Positions 1-9,219 are shown, numbered from the stretch's first letter. The stretch: 64,000 nucleotides of DNA from Desulfuromonas thiophila (GCF_900101955.1 NZ_FNAQ01000011.1:18134-82133); one strand, 5' to 3'. The notes: a model not told the origin generated them from the sequence alone. Numbers and translations are program-made.

Positions 1-117
1 GTCAGGCTCCAGAGAGAAAACACCACGGGGGCGAGAAAGGCGGCCAGGGAGAAACGTTCGCCGTGAGTTTAGCCGATGAGGGATAAAAGCCAACGGAAAA
101 GATGCTTTTTAATCCGG
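1..117. other. unassigned left edge
   Basis: No gene could be assigned. On the minus strand a short open stretch toward the edge reads as a hydrophobic peptide (roughly GERFSLAAFLAPVVF), but it follows an in-frame stop and has no convincing start or ribosome binding site. It could be the 5' part of a gene that continues outside the window. Confidence 0.3.
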
Positions 118-282
118 TTAAATTTCCGTCCCGGTCAGCGGCAGGCTGAAGAAGAAGCTGGTGCCCCGGCCCTCGTGGCTTTCGACCCAGATGCGGCCCT
201 GATGGCCGGTGACATAACGGTTGACCTCCTGCGCCGCTGAAACAGGCGCAAGCGGCGGGTAACCATTGACCAGGGTTGTTTA
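118..282 (-). pseudogene. 3' remnant of a sensor histidine kinase (HATPase_c tail)
   Basis: Reading the minus strand, an open frame ends with a TAA at 118-120. Its last 35 or so residues look like the end of a histidine-kinase ATP-binding domain: a segment containing [20 protein letters not shown] followed by SLPLTG. In intact kinases this follows the G2 box (GLGL) and precedes the stop. Here the frame is closed upstream by another TAA near 280, and neither the G1/G2/N boxes nor a start codon precede it. It is therefore called a decayed or truncated gene end. The similarity is by motif recognition only. Confidence 0.55.
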
Positions 283-341
283 TTGCCTGCCATCATCCGG
301 TGTTGCCGGCTACGCCTGCGGCTGTAGACCCCACCGGGCTG

Positions 342-377
342 ACAAACGGCGCCGCAGTAAAAAACGGTGCCGTTTGT
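342..377. repeat. inverted repeat downstream of the AsmA-like gene
   Basis: Arms at 342-354 and 365-377 pair over 13 bp with one G-U, enclosing an A-rich 10-base loop. It lies just past the 3' end of the minus-strand AsmA-like gene and could end its transcript. No T-run follows on either strand, so an intrinsic terminator is only a weak reading. Confidence 0.35.
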
Positions 378-400
378 CGGTTGGGTGATTACGGGCTGTT

Positions 401-2845
401 TTATTGACGTTGGAACAGCCCCCGCACGGCCTGGTCGAGCAGGTTGGCGGGTTGCTGTTCGGCTGGCGGTGGATTTTCTGCTGGCGGGGCTGTGGCATCG
501 CTGGCCGTTGCGGTTGTGTCGCTGGGTTGGGGTGGCAGAAGTTTCTGCAGCAGCTGTTGTTGCAATTGCTGACCTGCCTGCTGGCCGAGGGCGCGGCTGT
601 CCAAGGCAAAACGCGGTGCGCTGTAGCTGCCGGACAGTTTCAGCGGCAGCTGGCCCCAGCCGTCGGCACCGGTCAACAGGCGGCTGAAGCTGCCTTTGCG
701 GTCGAGCTTTTGCATGAGCTCCGGTGCCAGGCTGGCGCCGAGGGTCAGATCGAGGCTGCCGTCCAGGCCGACTTGGCCCTGGGGTTTCATGCGCAGCCGG
801 CTGCTGTCGAAAACACTGTCGATTTTGACCCGGCCACGGTCGAGCTGTATCCGGCCGTCAACCTGCCTGAAAACCAGTTCGCGCAGTTCGTCAAGCTGCA
901 GGAAGGCTGCCAGGTCGCGGGTGAGCTGGTTGCCGCTCAGGCGACCGTCGGCCAGCTTGATGGAGCCGTTGCCTGAGAGATTCTGGCGTAGACTGTCGCT
1001 CAGGGTGCCCTGACCGTTGAGATCAAGGTTCAGATCGAGCTGGCCGAACAGGGTGCCGGCGGCAGCGGGCAGCAGGGCGCTCACCAGCGGGTCAGCCTGC
1101 AGGCCCTGCAATGTTGTTTTGGTCTGGTAAGCCAGCCCCTTGCGTCTGAGATCGACGCGGCCCTGCTGACTGAAGCTGCCGCCGAGGGTCTGGCCGGTGA
1201 GGTTTTCGATCGTCAGCTGGTTGTCGAGCAGGTGGTAGCGCAGTTCGAAATTGCGGATCGTCAGCCCCCTGTAACGGGCTTCGGTGATCTGAACCTGGCC
1301 ATCAAGTTGCAGAGGAAGATCGAAGGGGCCGAGTTCTTCGGCGACCTTGGCGGGGGCTTTGCCGGTCGGCGTCGGCTGCTTGCCGGCGACTTGGGCCGGG
1401 GCGGCACTGGCAGCAAGCAGGGCATCGACATCAAAGCGCTCAGAGGTGATTTTCTGTTGCAGGCGGATGGGTTTGCCGAACAGGTTTTCTCCCTGCAGTT
1501 CAATGCGGGCCTGATTGGGGCCGGCCAGTAGGAGCAGTTCCGCTGCGTTGAGACGGTCCCCCTGGATTTGCACCGGACCGCTAAGGCTCGGACGCAGGCT
1601 GCCGACATTGGCCTGCACTTGCCGCAGTTCGATACGGGCCTGCTGTAGCAGGCGGGCGCCCTGATCGGCCGTGCCGCTGATTTGGGCCTGCAGGCTGAGG
1701 CTGCCGGCCGGATCGACGGTGGTCAGCTGCTGTGCCAGTTCCTGCGGCAGAGCCTTGAGGGCCTGGCGCAGGTCGAGCGGGGCCAGTTGCACCTGCAGAT
1801 CCAGGCGGGGCTGGCGATTCAGGGCCTCAATCCGGCCAGTGGCGCTGGCGACAATGCCATTGAAATCGATTTCGGCCTGCTCCAGGTCCAGCTGCTGGCC
1901 CGGCCGGTTGAACTCAAGGGCGTAGCGCAGTGCCAGTGTGCTGTTGTTAAAGCTCAGTGCTGGCTCGGCGGCAAGACGCAGGCTCAGCGGATCGAGCCGC
2001 AGGCTGCCGCTGCTGCGCAGCTGGTCGGGGCTGCCTTCGGCCTGCAGGTCAAGGCTGAGCCGCAGCGCGTTGAGCTGGCCTGGCAACGGGTCTTGCAGGT
2101 AGGGCCGCAGCGGCAGCACATCGAATTGATCGAGCTGCAGCCGCAGGCTGATTTGCTGTCGTATCAGGTCGACTTGGCCGTCGAGCTGCAGGGGCGCGCC
2201 GCCAAGCCGGGCACGGAATTCGAACGGAAAGGGCCGGGTCAGGTCAATGTCGCTGGCGCCGAGCTGAACCTGGTCGATCCGGTACTGCAGGGGCGTTGTC
2301 GGATTGACGGCAGCGTCGAACCACAGCAGTTCGGCATCCTGCAGTTGCAGGCTGGCGATGTTGAGGTTGAGAGGAATGGCCGGTGTGGCGCCGCTGTCTG
2401 TGCCCAGGGTTTTTACCGGAGGCTCGGCTGCAGCCTGTTCTTTTGCCGTGGCGGGAGCGGCCAGCAGATCGGAAAAGTTAAACCGGCCGTCAGCCAGGCG
2501 CTGCAGGCGGATTTGGGGTTCGACCAGCCGGATTTCGTCGACCTCCAGGCGCAGCTGCAGCAGGGGCCACAACCGGTAACGCAGGCTCGCTTCCTTGGTG
2601 CGCACGAAGTCGGTCTGGCCATCCTGCTCCTTGATACGCAGATCCTGCAGCTGGATGCCGGAAAACAGGCGGATATCGATGGCGCCGAGTTCGACCTGCC
2701 GGCCGAGGGCCTGTTCGGCCAGCGGCAGCACCCGGGCGCGGATCTGTTCCGGGCTGATCAGCAGCTTGGCCAGCAGTGGCAGGGCGATGACCACGAGCAG
2801 CAGCAGGCCGGCGATAATCGCCACGATTTTCACAGAACGGATCAT
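401..2845 (-). CDS. AsmA family envelope protein
   Basis: Protein of 814 residues. Residues about 5-27 form one N-terminal membrane anchor, followed by a long periplasmic region rich in Leu/Gln beta-repeat patterns and a Gln/Pro-rich tail. This is the layout of AsmA/YhjG-type proteins, bridge-like envelope proteins implicated in lipid transport and outer-membrane biogenesis. The start at 2845 is chosen because AGGAG lies just upstream and the anchor begins at once; the open frame continues 56 codons further upstream without such support. The gene stands alone, divergent from the next gene. Family assignment is from architecture and the N-terminal pattern; the exact role is not known. Confidence 0.8.
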   Translation of the reverse strand: MIRSVKIVAIIAGLLLLVVIALPLLAKLLISPEQIRARVLPLAEQALGRQVELGAIDIRLFSGIQLQDLRIKEQDGQTDFVRTKEASLRYRLWPLLQLRLEVDEIRLVEPQIRLQRLADGRFNFSDLLAAPATAKEQAAAEPPVKTLGTDSGATPAIPLNLNIASLQLQDAELLWFDAAVNPTTPLQYRIDQVQLGASDIDLTRPFPFEFRARLGGAPLQLDGQVDLIRQQISLRLQLDQFDVLPLRPYLQDPLPGQLNALRLSLDLQAEGSPDQLRSSGSLRLDPLSLRLAAEPALSFNNSTLALRYALEFNRPGQQLDLEQAEIDFNGIVASATGRIEALNRQPRLDLQVQLAPLDLRQALKALPQELAQQLTTVDPAGSLSLQAQISGTADQGARLLQQARIELRQVQANVGSLRPSLSGPVQIQGDRLNAAELLLLAGPNQARIELQGENLFGKPIRLQQKITSERFDVDALLAASAAPAQVAGKQPTPTGKAPAKVAEELGPFDLPLQLDGQVQITEARYRGLTIRNFELRYHLLDNQLTIENLTGQTLGGSFSQQGRVDLRRKGLAYQTKTTLQGLQADPLVSALLPAAAGTLFGQLDLNLDLNGQGTLSDSLRQNLSGNGSIKLADGRLSGNQLTRDLAAFLQLDELRELVFRQVDGRIQLDRGRVKIDSVFDSSRLRMKPQGQVGLDGSLDLTLGASLAPELMQKLDRKGSFSRLLTGADGWGQLPLKLSGSYSAPRFALDSRALGQQAGQQLQQQLLQKLLPPQPSDTTATASDATAPPAENPPPAEQQPANLLDQAVRGLFQRQ

Positions 2846-2981
2846 GGGGTTCTCCTTTGGCTCAAGGGCCGCGTTGCCTCCCCCCGAGACCCATCGGGGT
2901 TCGATCCCGCAGGGTACAACGGCGATCGGCTTCGCGAAGAGGCAGCAACGCAGCAGTTGGCAGTTTTGTGCGATGCCAGCA

Positions 2982-3010
2982 AGTATAACGCCCTTGACCC
3001 ATATTCCCAG
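2982..3010 (-). promoter_or_regulatory. weak candidate promoter for the AsmA-like gene
   Basis: On the minus strand TATACT (2982-2987) is a good -10 element, but the hexamer 17 bp upstream (CTGGGA) is a poor -35. It would leave a leader of about 130 nt. The rest of the 2846-3115 intergenic region shows no other feature. Confidence 0.3.
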
Positions 3011-3115
3011 CATGCGCGGCCGGTGGTGCTGTTCATTCGTTGCTGGCTACCGTACACTGGCAGAAGGTCTTGATTGACCGCCCGGGATGGATGTCGTTAG
3101 CGAGGGAGATGGCCG

Positions 3116-3532
3116 ATGGGAGAGCCGGTTGAGGTGTTGCTGGCTGAATTTGATACCTGGTTTGCCGCTCTGCCCCCGGCGCAACGGGGGCAGCTCAGCC
3201 GGTTGTTCTTTTTTCTGATCACCGATCAGGCCGAGGATTTTTTTATCGACGAAGCTCAGGCGCAGCGCCGTTTTGTTTTTTGGCGCCAACAGCCGGATTT
3301 CCCGGTGCGCCGACTGGCGCGACTGGCGCATCTGCGCGCGGTGTTTGACCTGATGCTGCAATCCACCACAAGCCTGCAGGGATTTCTTGCTGCCCTGCCG
3401 CAGAGCCCATTGCCGGCCGACTGTCTGTCGCTGGAAATGGCCCAGTGGCAGCGAACCCTGAGCGGTTGGCGGCGGCTATGCGACGAACGCTTGACGGCTG
3501 GTCGTTTGCAGGACTGCCTGTTGCCGCAATGA
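3116..3532 (+). CDS. hypothetical protein, 138 aa
   Basis: Not recognised. The product is a soluble-looking 138-residue protein without signal peptide or membrane segment. It is Leu/Gln/Phe/Arg rich, with a hydrophobic patch near residues 28-36 and a Trp-containing C-terminal third. GGGAGA lies upstream of the ATG, and codon use (GC-rich third positions) matches the neighbours, so it is probably real. It sits divergent from the AsmA-like gene and 123 bp before the glycosyltransferase gene. No function is proposed. Confidence 0.55.
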   Translation: MGEPVEVLLAEFDTWFAALPPAQRGQLSRLFFFLITDQAEDFFIDEAQAQRRFVFWRQQPDFPVRRLARLAHLRAVFDLMLQSTTSLQGFLAALPQSPLPADCLSLEMAQWQRTLSGWRRLCDERLTAGRLQDCLLPQ

Positions 3533-3551
3533 TGGGAACGGCAACAGAGGC

Positions 3552-3579
3552 TTGTCGGCCGGACAAAAAAGAGTAAACT
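3552..3579 (+). promoter_or_regulatory. candidate promoter for the polysaccharide genes
   Basis: TTGTCG (3552-3557) and TAAACT (3574-3579) are separated by 16 bp, about 70 bp before the glycosyltransferase start. Match to consensus is moderate. Confidence 0.35.
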
Positions 3580-3655
3580 GCTGCCTTTGTTTTTTGTCTG
3601 TCCTGGCAGGCGTGTTTGTCTGGCCTGTTTTTTTCTGCTGCTGCGGAACTGGTGC

Positions 3656-4696
3656 ATGGATTCTGTGAGCTGTTGCGCAAGCTGTCCCGCGCTTGGTGGC
3701 GTTGTCCTGCTGTTGCTGGTACTGCTTGCCGGTTTGTTGTGCTGGCTGGGTTGTCGTCTGCTGTGGTGGCTGGCGCCGCAACTGGGCTGGCTGGATGTGC
3801 CGGTGGCGCGCAGTTCCCACCGGTGGCCGACGGCCAAAGGGGCCGGGCTGGCCTTGTTGCTGGCGTTGCTGCTGTGTCAGGCTCTGCTGCAACTGCTGTT
3901 GCCGGAGCTGCGTCTTGATGCGCCACTGTTGCTGGCCCTGCTGGCCATGGCCGGTCTGGGTTTTCTGGCCGATCGTACCCGGCTGGCGGCTGGCTGGCGG
4001 CTGCTGGGGCATCTGCTGGTGGCGGCCGCTCTGCTCTGGGGCGAAGGCTTTCCCCCTGTTTCCGGCCTGGCGCTGCTGCTGTTTGTGGCTGGCAGCAGCA
4101 ACTGCTATAACTTCATGGATGGCATCAATGGCCTGGCTGGCCTGACTGGCCTGACGGCCTTTGCTGCCCTGCTGCTGTATGGTCTGACCATCGCCGGCTT
4201 GCCGCCAGCGGCGCCGGAGCTGGTTCTGGCCGCCGTGCTGGTGGCGGCCTGTGGCGCTTTTCTGCCCTGGAATCTGCCGCAGGCGCGGCTGTTCCTGGGC
4301 GATGTCGGCAGCCTGTTGCTGGGTTTTGCCTTTGCCGCGCTGGTGGTTCGGCTGGCGGACGGTTGGGCCAGCTTTTTGTTGCTGGCGGGTTTTCTACTGC
4401 CCTTTTATGCCGATGAAGCCAGCTCCATGGTGCTGCGGCTGCGGCGCGGACAGAGCCTGCTGCGGCCTCATCGCAGCCATCTGTATCAGTTGCTGGCCAA
4501 CGAGGTCGGTTGGTCGCATGGGCGTGTCAGCCTGCTCTATGTGTTGGTGCAATTGCTGCTGATAAGCCTGTTGCTGTGGCAGCGGCATCATCCGGTGGTT
4601 CTTTTGCTGCTTTGGCTGGTGACCTTTGCGGTGTTTGGCGCTCTGTCGGCCTGGTTGCAGCGACGTCTGCCTTTTGTCGGAAACGAGAATCCGTGA
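3656..4696 (+). CDS. polyprenyl-phosphate HexNAc-1-phosphate transferase (MraY/WecA family)
   Basis: Integral membrane enzyme of 346 residues with about ten hydrophobic helices. It carries the family signatures: NFMDGINGLAG near residues 152-162 (catalytic Asp loop), LFLGDVGSLLLGF further on, and HRSHLYQ near residue 272 (the His loop). The family transfers a HexNAc-1-phosphate from its UDP-sugar to undecaprenyl phosphate at the inner membrane, starting O-antigen, capsule or exopolysaccharide repeats. The presence of a 4,6-dehydratase and galE just downstream points to a surface-glycan role rather than MraY. The ATG at 3656 is chosen because it directly precedes the first helix. Its ribosome binding site is weak and an upstream start cannot be excluded. 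Confidence 0.85.
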   Translation: MDSVSCCASCPALGGVVLLLLVLLAGLLCWLGCRLLWWLAPQLGWLDVPVARSSHRWPTAKGAGLALLLALLLCQALLQLLLPELRLDAPLLLALLAMAGLGFLADRTRLAAGWRLLGHLLVAAALLWGEGFPPVSGLALLLFVAGSSNCYNFMDGINGLAGLTGLTAFAALLLYGLTIAGLPPAAPELVLAAVLVAACGAFLPWNLPQARLFLGDVGSLLLGFAFAALVVRLADGWASFLLLAGFLLPFYADEASSMVLRLRRGQSLLRPHRSHLYQLLANEVGWSHGRVSLLYVLVQLLLISLLLWQRHHPVVLLLLWLVTFAVFGALSAWLQRRLPFVGNENP

Positions 4697-6630
4697 ATCC
4701 TTTTTTACTGTATAACCGTCGCCTGCTGATTGCGCTGGTGCAGGCGTTGCTGATTGCCCTGGCGCTGTGGCTGGCGCTGGCGTTGCGCTACGATGTGCCC
4801 CTGCCACCGGCAGTGAACATTCAGTGGCAGCAGCTGGTGCCCGTGGCGCTGGTCCTGAAGATTGTCCTGTTCTATGTCTGCGGTTTGTTTCGCGGCTGGT
4901 GGCGCTACATTTCGCTGGATGATTTACTGGTGTTGTTGCGCGGCAACCTGCTGGCCTCGCTGGCCCTGGCGCTGGTGGTCAGGCTGGCGGGAACGCGTCT
5001 GGGGCTGTCACCGGCGCTGCCGCTGGCGGTGCTGCTGCTTGATGGTTTGCTGTGCTTTCTGTTGATGACCGCCGTGCGGGTGTTAACGCGCCTGTTTCGC
5101 GAGCGCTACTATCCTCACGCCGATGTGGCGTCCCAGCAGCCGGTTCGGTTGCTGTTGGCCGGCGCCGGTCGTGCCGGTCAGGCCATTGCCCGCGAATTGC
5201 GTTTCAGCCGTCAGCCCGGCTATCAGCTGGTCGGTTTTGTAGACGATGATGAGGCCAAGCAGAAAACCAGTTTCCAGGGGGTGGCAGTGCTGGGCCGTTG
5301 TGACGAATTGCCCCAGTTGTGCCAGCGGTACGACATCACCCAGGTGATCATCGCCATTCCCTCGGCCCAGCGCCAGCAGATCCGCCGGCTGGTGGAGCTG
5401 TGCCGCAGCGCGCGGGTTACCAGCAAGATTCTGCCCAGCGTCAGCGAGCTCATTGATGGCAGTGTCAGCGTCAATCTGGTGAAGGATGTGGCGTTGGAGG
5501 ATCTGCTCGGTCGTCAACCGGTACGGCTCGATACTGCCGGCATCGCCGCCTGTTTGCGTGACCAGGTGGTGTTTGTCAGTGGCGCCGGCGGCAGCATTGG
5601 CAGTGAACTCTGTCGTCAGATCGCCCGTTTTGCTCCGGCCCGCCTGATTCTGTTCGAGAATGCTGAAACGCCGCTGTTTGCCATCGAACAGGAACTGGTG
5701 CAGCGGTTTCCCCGGGTGCCCATTGTGCCGGTGCTGGGCGATATTCGTTACCGGGCACGGGTTGAAGCCATCTTCGATGAGCAGATGCCGCAGGTGGTGT
5801 TTCACGCCGCGGCCTATAAACATGTGCCGATGGTGGAATGCAACCCGGCCGAGGCGGTCAACAACAACATCCGCGGTACCCAGGTGCTGGCGGAAACCTC
5901 CAGCCGGTTCGGGGTTGATCGTTTTGTGATGATCTCAACGGACAAGGCGGTCAATCCCACCAGCATCATGGGTGCCACCAAGCGGGTGGCGGAGCAGTTG
6001 GTGCAGGCGCTGGCACGGCGCAGCCGTACCTGCTTTGTCACGGTGCGTTTCGGCAATGTGCTGGGCAGCAACGGCAGCGTGGTGCCCATCTTCAAGGAAC
6101 AGATCGCCCGGGGTGGACCGGTGACCGTGACCCATCCGGAGGTGACCCGTTTCTTCATGACCATTCCTGAGGCTACCCAACTGGTGTTGCAGGCGGCGGC
6201 CATGGGCCAGGGCGGCGAAATCTTTTTGCTCGACATGGGCGAACCGATGAAGGTGCTGCATCTGGCCGAGGAACTGATCCGGTTGTCGGGCAAGGTGCCT
6301 TACCGCGAGATCGCCATCCAGTATACCGGCCTGCGGCCGGGGGAGAAGCTCTACGAGGAACTGCTGCTGGCGGCCGAGGGGGTCAAGAGCACGCCGCACG
6401 AGAAGATCTGTATCGCTGCCGGGGTCTGCGCCCAGGATGAGAACCTGTTGCTGCTCCAGGTCGAACAGCTCTACAGTGCCGCCCGTCGGCTCGACTTGAC
6501 GGCGGTGGTGGAGGGGCTGCGCCAGCTGGTGCCCGAATTCAAGTCGGAACGGATGGGGCCGTGCCGCCACCGACCACAGCCTGTTCGGCCGATTGACGCC
6601 GGCACGGCGGGCGGTGGCATTGAAGGCTGA
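4693..6630 (+). CDS. membrane-bound nucleotide-sugar 4,6-dehydratase (PglF/WbpM/CapD type)
   Basis: Protein of 645 residues. Four N-terminal membrane helices (about 5-130) precede a first CoA-binding-like Rossmann fold (GAGRAGQA near 157) and a second short-chain dehydrogenase fold (SGAGGSIGSE near 295). The active-site MGATK segment near 426 replaces the usual YxxxK, as is typical of WbpM-type enzymes. These make UDP-4-keto-6-deoxy sugars from UDP-GlcNAc for O-antigen or glycoprotein glycans. A GTG start is used that overlaps the preceding stop (GTGA), implying translational coupling. The extreme C terminus (last 30 residues) is Pro/Arg/Gly rich and not conserved. Confidence 0.9.
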   Translation: MNPFLLYNRRLLIALVQALLIALALWLALALRYDVPLPPAVNIQWQQLVPVALVLKIVLFYVCGLFRGWWRYISLDDLLVLLRGNLLASLALALVVRLAGTRLGLSPALPLAVLLLDGLLCFLLMTAVRVLTRLFRERYYPHADVASQQPVRLLLAGAGRAGQAIARELRFSRQPGYQLVGFVDDDEAKQKTSFQGVAVLGRCDELPQLCQRYDITQVIIAIPSAQRQQIRRLVELCRSARVTSKILPSVSELIDGSVSVNLVKDVALEDLLGRQPVRLDTAGIAACLRDQVVFVSGAGGSIGSELCRQIARFAPARLILFENAETPLFAIEQELVQRFPRVPIVPVLGDIRYRARVEAIFDEQMPQVVFHAAAYKHVPMVECNPAEAVNNNIRGTQVLAETSSRFGVDRFVMISTDKAVNPTSIMGATKRVAEQLVQALARRSRTCFVTVRFGNVLGSNGSVVPIFKEQIARGGPVTVTHPEVTRFFMTIPEATQLVLQAAAMGQGGEIFLLDMGEPMKVLHLAEELIRLSGKVPYREIAIQYTGLRPGEKLYEELLLAAEGVKSTPHEKICIAAGVCAQDENLLLLQVEQLYSAARRLDLTAVVEGLRQLVPEFKSERMGPCRHRPQPVRPIDAGTAGGGIEG

Positions 6631-6648
6631 ACGCTGGGGCAGGGGGCG

Positions 6649-7689
6649 ATGGTGATTCTGGTAACCGGCGGTGCCGGCTATATCGGTTCGCACTGCTGTG
6701 TCGAATTGCTGCAGGCGGGTCACGAAGTCGTGGTGGTCGATAACCTGAGCAACGCCTCGGCTGAATCCTTGCGCCGAGTCGAGCGGATCACGGGCCGCAG
6801 CCTGTGGTTCGAGCAGGCCGATGTGCGTGATGCCACGATCCTGCAGCGGCTGTTTGCCGCCCGGCGGATCGATGCGGTGATGCATTTCGCCGGTCTGAAG
6901 GCTGTGGGCGAGAGTGTCGCGCGGCCGCTGGATTATTATGACAACAATGTCCAGGGTACACTGGTGCTGTGCCGGGTGATGGCCGCCGCCGGTTGTCACC
7001 GGCTGGTGTTCAGTTCGTCGGCCACCGTCTATGGCGTGACGGCGCGTATGCCCCTTGACGAACAGGCGCCATTGCAGCCCGCCAATCCCTATGGCCGCAG
7101 CAAATGGATGGTGGAGCTGCTGCTGCGCGATCTGGCGGCGGCCGATAACCGCTGGCGGGTCGCGCTGCTGCGTTATTTCAATCCCGTCGGCGCCCATGTG
7201 TCGGGCCGGATCGGCGAAGATCCGCGCGGTGTGCCCAACAATCTGGTGCCCTACATTGCTCAGGTGGCCATCGGCCGGCGGCCACGGCTGCAGGTGTTCG
7301 GTGGCGACTATGCCACGCCTGACGGAACCGGCGTGCGGGATTACATTCATGTGGTCGATCTGGCGCGGGGGCACCTCAGTGCCTTGCAGGCGTTGGAAGG
7401 GCCTGCGGGGGTGTTGACGGTGAATCTGGGGACCGGCCGGGGTTATTCGGTGCTGGAGATGGTGCGCGCCTTCGAGCGGGCCAGCGGTCGGCCCGTGCCC
7501 TATGACATTGTTGCCCGCCGGCCCGGCGACACGGCCATCTGTTATGCCGATACCCGTCTGGCAGCCGAGCGGCTTGGCTGGCGGGCCGAACTTGACATCG
7601 ACAGGCTCTGTGAAGATACTTGGCGCTGGCAAAAGCGCAATCCGTGCGGCTATGCCGATGAGATGACGAGCGAAGGTGACAACCAATGA
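6649..7689 (+). CDS. galE: UDP-glucose 4-epimerase
   Basis: Protein of 346 residues, the normal length for the family. The NAD-binding GGAGYIGSH lies at residues 7-15, the catalytic Ser region FSSSATVYG near 121-129, and the YGRSK active site (YxxxK) at about 148-152. It interconverts UDP-Glc and UDP-Gal (or the HexNAc forms), supplying sugar donors to the glycan pathway begun by the two genes upstream. A purine-rich site (AGGGGG) precedes the ATG. Its end overlaps yicC by 4 bp, so a surface-sugar gene is fused transcriptionally to the housekeeping genes that follow. Confidence 0.92.
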   Translation: MVILVTGGAGYIGSHCCVELLQAGHEVVVVDNLSNASAESLRRVERITGRSLWFEQADVRDATILQRLFAARRIDAVMHFAGLKAVGESVARPLDYYDNNVQGTLVLCRVMAAAGCHRLVFSSSATVYGVTARMPLDEQAPLQPANPYGRSKWMVELLLRDLAAADNRWRVALLRYFNPVGAHVSGRIGEDPRGVPNNLVPYIAQVAIGRRPRLQVFGGDYATPDGTGVRDYIHVVDLARGHLSALQALEGPAGVLTVNLGTGRGYSVLEMVRAFERASGRPVPYDIVARRPGDTAICYADTRLAAERLGWRAELDIDRLCEDTWRWQKRNPCGYADEMTSEGDNQ

Positions 7690-8564
7690 ACAGTATGACA
7701 GGCTATGGCAAGGGTCGCCAGGCAGGGCCGGACGCGCTTTATGTTGTTGAAATCAAGACAGTCAATCACCGTTATGGTGATATCACGGTCAAGCTGCCGC
7801 GTGCCCTGTTGTTTCTTGAAGGTTCGCTGCGTAGTCGGGTGTCGCAGCGGTTGGCGCGCGGCAAGATAGATGTCTACGTCAGCCGCGAACCTCTGGCCGA
7901 AGGCGCGGTGGAGCAGCCGGCGCTCAACGTGCCTCTGGCCGATGCCTACATGCGGCTTTATCGCGAGGTGGCGGCGCGTTACGACCTGAAGGCCGAGGTG
8001 CCGCTGTCTTTGCTTTGTGGCCAGCGCGATATTGTGCTGTTACAGGAGGCTGCCACCGACGAGGGGCAGGCGAGCGAGCAGCTGTTTGCCGCTCTGGATC
8101 AGGCGCTGCAGGCCTTGCAGGCCATGCGGGCGCGTGAGGGCGCGGCGCTGGCGCAGGATATCGGCCAACGGCTGGAGGGGTTGCAGCCGGCGCTGGCGGC
8201 CATTGAGGCGCGGGCCGCTCAGGTGGTGGCGGAATGGGGTGAGCGGCTGCGCGAGCGGATCGCGCGTCTGCTGACTGAGGTGCCGGTGGATGAACAGCGG
8301 CTGGCCCAGGAAATTGCCCTCTGTGCGGATCGTTGTGATATCAGCGAAGAGGTGGTGCGTTTCAAAAGCCATCTGGCCCAGTTCCGTGAGCTGCTGGCCA
8401 GCGACGAGCCGGTCGGCCGGCAGATGGATTTTCTGATTCAGGAACTCAACCGCGAGACCAATACCATGGGTTCGAAATCCAATGACGCCGAGCTGACCCG
8501 GCAGGTGGTGGCCATCAAGGCCGAACTGGAGAAGATGCGCGAGCAGGTGCAGAATGTCGAGTGA
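7686..8564 (+). CDS. yicC: YicC family endoribonuclease
   Basis: Protein of 292 residues. The N terminus (MNSMTGYG) and the C-terminal signature around GRQMDFLIQELNRETNT and SKS are diagnostic of YicC/YloC proteins, recently shown to be RNases acting with PNPase on small RNAs. It overlaps galE by 4 bp (ATGA) and gmk by 11 bp. The yicC-gmk-rpoZ-rel order is common in deltaproteobacteria. Confidence 0.92.
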   Translation: MNSMTGYGKGRQAGPDALYVVEIKTVNHRYGDITVKLPRALLFLEGSLRSRVSQRLARGKIDVYVSREPLAEGAVEQPALNVPLADAYMRLYREVAARYDLKAEVPLSLLCGQRDIVLLQEAATDEGQASEQLFAALDQALQALQAMRAREGAALAQDIGQRLEGLQPALAAIEARAAQVVAEWGERLRERIARLLTEVPVDEQRLAQEIALCADRCDISEEVVRFKSHLAQFRELLASDEPVGRQMDFLIQELNRETNTMGSKSNDAELTRQVVAIKAELEKMREQVQNVE

Positions 8565-9183
8565 GAACGCGTCCTGCGCCGCCGGCACGCTCTATGTGGT
8601 GTCGGCACCATCCGGCGCCGGCAAGACCACCCTGTGCCGTGGTCTGTTGCAGCAGTTCCCCGATCTGTCCCTGTCGGTCTCCTATACCTCGCGGCCGTCC
8701 CGCCCCGGCGAGCGCGATGGGCACGACTACCATTTCGTCAGTGCGGCCTGTTTCGAGAGGATGATTGACGAGGGTGCCTTTGTCGAATGGGCGCGGGTAC
8801 ACGATAACTATTATGGCACCAGTCTGGCGGTGCTGCGTCAGGCCAGTGCCGCCGGCCAGGATCTGCTGCTGGAGATCGATGTGCAGGGCGCCGAGCAGCT
8901 GCGGCTGGCCGGTTTGCCGCTGGTGTCCATCTTTATCGCGCCCCCTTCGCTGGCGGAGCTGCGTCGCCGGTTGGAAGGTCGCGCCAGCGACAGCGCCACC
9001 GTGGTGGCCCTGCGGCTGGAGAACGCTCGTACGGAAATGGCGGCGGCCGAGCGCTACGATTATCTGATTGTCAACGATACGCTGGCCCAGGCCCAACTGC
9101 AGCTGCAGGCCATTGTGCTGGCCCAGCGCTGCCGCAGCCCGCGGGTGCTGGCCCAGTGGCGCAAGCGTTGGCTGCAGGAGTGA
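8554..9183 (+). CDS. gmk: guanylate kinase
   Basis: Protein of 209 residues. The P-loop is SAPSGAGKTT at residues 17-26, the GMP-binding stretch SYTSRPSRPGE follows at about 43-53, then FVEWARVHDNYYGT. It phosphorylates GMP to GDP with ATP in the cytoplasm. The ATG lies 11 bp inside yicC. Its product pool feeds GTP, the substrate of the (p)ppGpp synthetase two genes downstream. Confidence 0.95.
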   Translation: MSSENASCAAGTLYVVSAPSGAGKTTLCRGLLQQFPDLSLSVSYTSRPSRPGERDGHDYHFVSAACFERMIDEGAFVEWARVHDNYYGTSLAVLRQASAAGQDLLLEIDVQGAEQLRLAGLPLVSIFIAPPSLAELRRRLEGRASDSATVVALRLENARTEMAAAERYDYLIVNDTLAQAQLQLQAIVLAQRCRSPRVLAQWRKRWLQE

Positions 9184-9189
9184 GAAGTC

Positions 9190-9219
9190 TTGCCGAAGTT
9201 GGCGCAACGCTGCTAGAAT
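9190..9219 (+). promoter_or_regulatory. candidate promoter for rpoZ-rel
   Basis: TTGCCG (9190-9195) and TAGAAT (9214-9219) are 18 bp apart, with a TGC extended -10 immediately before TAGAAT. It lies just past the gmk stop and about 100 bp upstream of rpoZ, so the omega and Rel genes can be transcribed separately from yicC-gmk. Confidence 0.5.

Noticed and set aside
1682..3073. 463-codon plus-strand frame opposite the AsmA-like gene
   Set aside because: Composition rich in Gln/Leu/Gly without hydrophobic anchor or motif; the minus strand has a ribosome site, anchor and family-like architecture.
5935..7686. 583-codon open frame on the minus strand opposite the dehydratase and galE genes
   Set aside because: It is the mirror of two well-supported plus-strand genes; the composition (His/Gln/Pro/Arg rich) is that of GC-biased antisense frames and there is no family motif.
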